Notes under the pieces: generated by a model | Told to the model about the DNA's origin: nothing | The model's input: only the letters and a program-made list of their open reading frames with translations | Databases searched by the model: none | Shown: one piece after another, positions 63,689 through 64,000 of the stretch | Layout of the letters: each line of letters opens with the position of its first letter | How positions within the stretch are numbered: position 1 is the first letter of the stretch | From: a marine actinobacterium PHSC20C1 | Lineage (GTDB): Bacteria; Actinomycetota; Actinomycetes; Actinomycetales; Microbacteriaceae | Assembly (NCBI GenBank): GCA_000153145.1 | Contig: CH672415.1 | Location: 1,302,750-1,366,749 of the forward strand | Direction: 5' to 3' | DNA length: 64,000 nt | Translations under genes and position numbers: made by a program

Positions 63689-64000
63689 GAGCGAGCCGTC
63701 CTGACGCGTGATTGCGAAGGTCTTGGCCGAGGGCGGCGATATCCCACGCCCACAGCAGGTGAGCATCCACGAGTCCGTAGAGGCGGGTTGCCGCAGTGTA
63801 TTCCTTGGCGCTTTCGGAGCGCATCACAGCGTCGGTAGCGAGATCGATACGTGGCCCGGTTACTTCGCCAATATAGAACTCGTTGATTCCGCCCGGATGC
63901 ACCATCGAGACTTCAATCTCAAAGCCGCCGTTTGGCGTGCGCAAGGTTTCGACCTGCTCTGCGGAGGTGAATGGTCGCTGCCCAACAGCTGGCAATAGCC
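63678..64000 (-). CDS. FABP/nitrobindin-like beta-barrel protein (5' end outside window)
   Basis: The last 107 codons of a gene that runs off the right end of the window. The sequence (PNGGFEIEVSMVHPGGINEFYIGEVTGPRIDLATDAV, AKEYTAATRLYGLVDAHLLWAWDIAALGQ) is the C-terminal half of the FABP-like DUF1794/nitrobindin family, with beta-barrel strands and His residues that may bind heme. Full members have about 190-200 residues, so roughly 90 are missing. The stop overlaps the ygfZ start. Confidence 0.85.
   Translation of the reverse strand, partial: LLPAVGQRPFTSAEQVETLRTPNGGFEIEVSMVHPGGINEFYIGEVTGPRIDLATDAVMRSESAKEYTAATRLYGLVDAHLLWAWDIAALGQDLRNHASGRLARVE

Overview
The window looks like chromosomal DNA of a high-GC actinobacterium, most likely of the family Microbacteriaceae. 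Evidence is the roughly 60% GC coding sequence, actinobacterial core genes (CarD, bifunctional IspDF, SenX3/RegX3/PhoU with GpmA, DtxR/IdeR-type regulator, XPB-type helicase, WXG100 protein, DUF3263, DUF3027, DUF2530 and DUF4032 proteins) and GTG starts. I see no prophage, transposase, plasmid or CRISPR genes. The genus cannot be fixed from this sequence.

Layout. 0-6 kb: the end of an ABC permease, a small membrane protein, a lipoprotein plus cupredoxin pair, and a tightly coupled operon (DUF2306 protein, NarL-type two-component system, nitroreductase-like protein). 6.5-12 kb: tRNA-Arg(CCT), a CHAP protein, an HNH protein with a possible attenuator, the iron regulator, serC, an acidic DUF3027 protein and a cold-shock protein. 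12-18 kb: a DNA repair group (XPB helicase, its partner protein, a DEDDh-BRCT exonuclease). 18-24 kb: a second two-component system, an orphan WXG100 protein and groL behind CIRCE operators. 24-28 kb: heme uptake (hmuT-like and HtaA-domain genes), elaA, msrB, a transporter and tRNA-Thr(TGT). 28-37 kb: accessory enzymes, an autoregulated RHH/DUF4097 pair, a third two-component system, an ECF42-type sigma factor with its DGPF partner, and a DsbA-like protein. 38-45 kb: a sugar ABC ATPase, a DUF4032 protein, an Lrp regulator with a Cys/Met PLP enzyme, rlmB and cysS. 56.6-64 kb: ispDF, carD, senX3-regX3, phoU, gpmA, ygfZ and an FABP/nitrobindin-like gene cut by the window edge.

The most interesting region is 45.0-56.5 kb, a metabolic island lying between ispDF and cysS. 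It holds a SorC regulator, a galactitol-type PTS (IIA, IIB, IIC), a glucitol-type PTS (SrlA, SrlE, SrlB) with GutM, an oxidoreductase of the DXR-like (DRL, COG4091) family, an acetoin/pyruvate-dehydrogenase-like E1alpha-E1beta-E2 set without E3, and HPr. There is no ordinary polyol-phosphate dehydrogenase, kinase or aldolase. DRL proteins interconvert 1-deoxy-D-xylulose 5-phosphate and 2-C-methyl-D-erythritol 4-phosphate. I therefore propose, as inference, that the locus catabolises 2-C-methyl-D-erythritol or a related methyltetrol: PTS uptake to the 4-phosphate, DRL oxidation to deoxyxylulose 5-phosphate, then thiamine-dependent cleavage to acetyl-CoA and glyceraldehyde 3-phosphate. Similar TTGCAC-type operator candidates lie in front of the three main transcription units and support one regulon.
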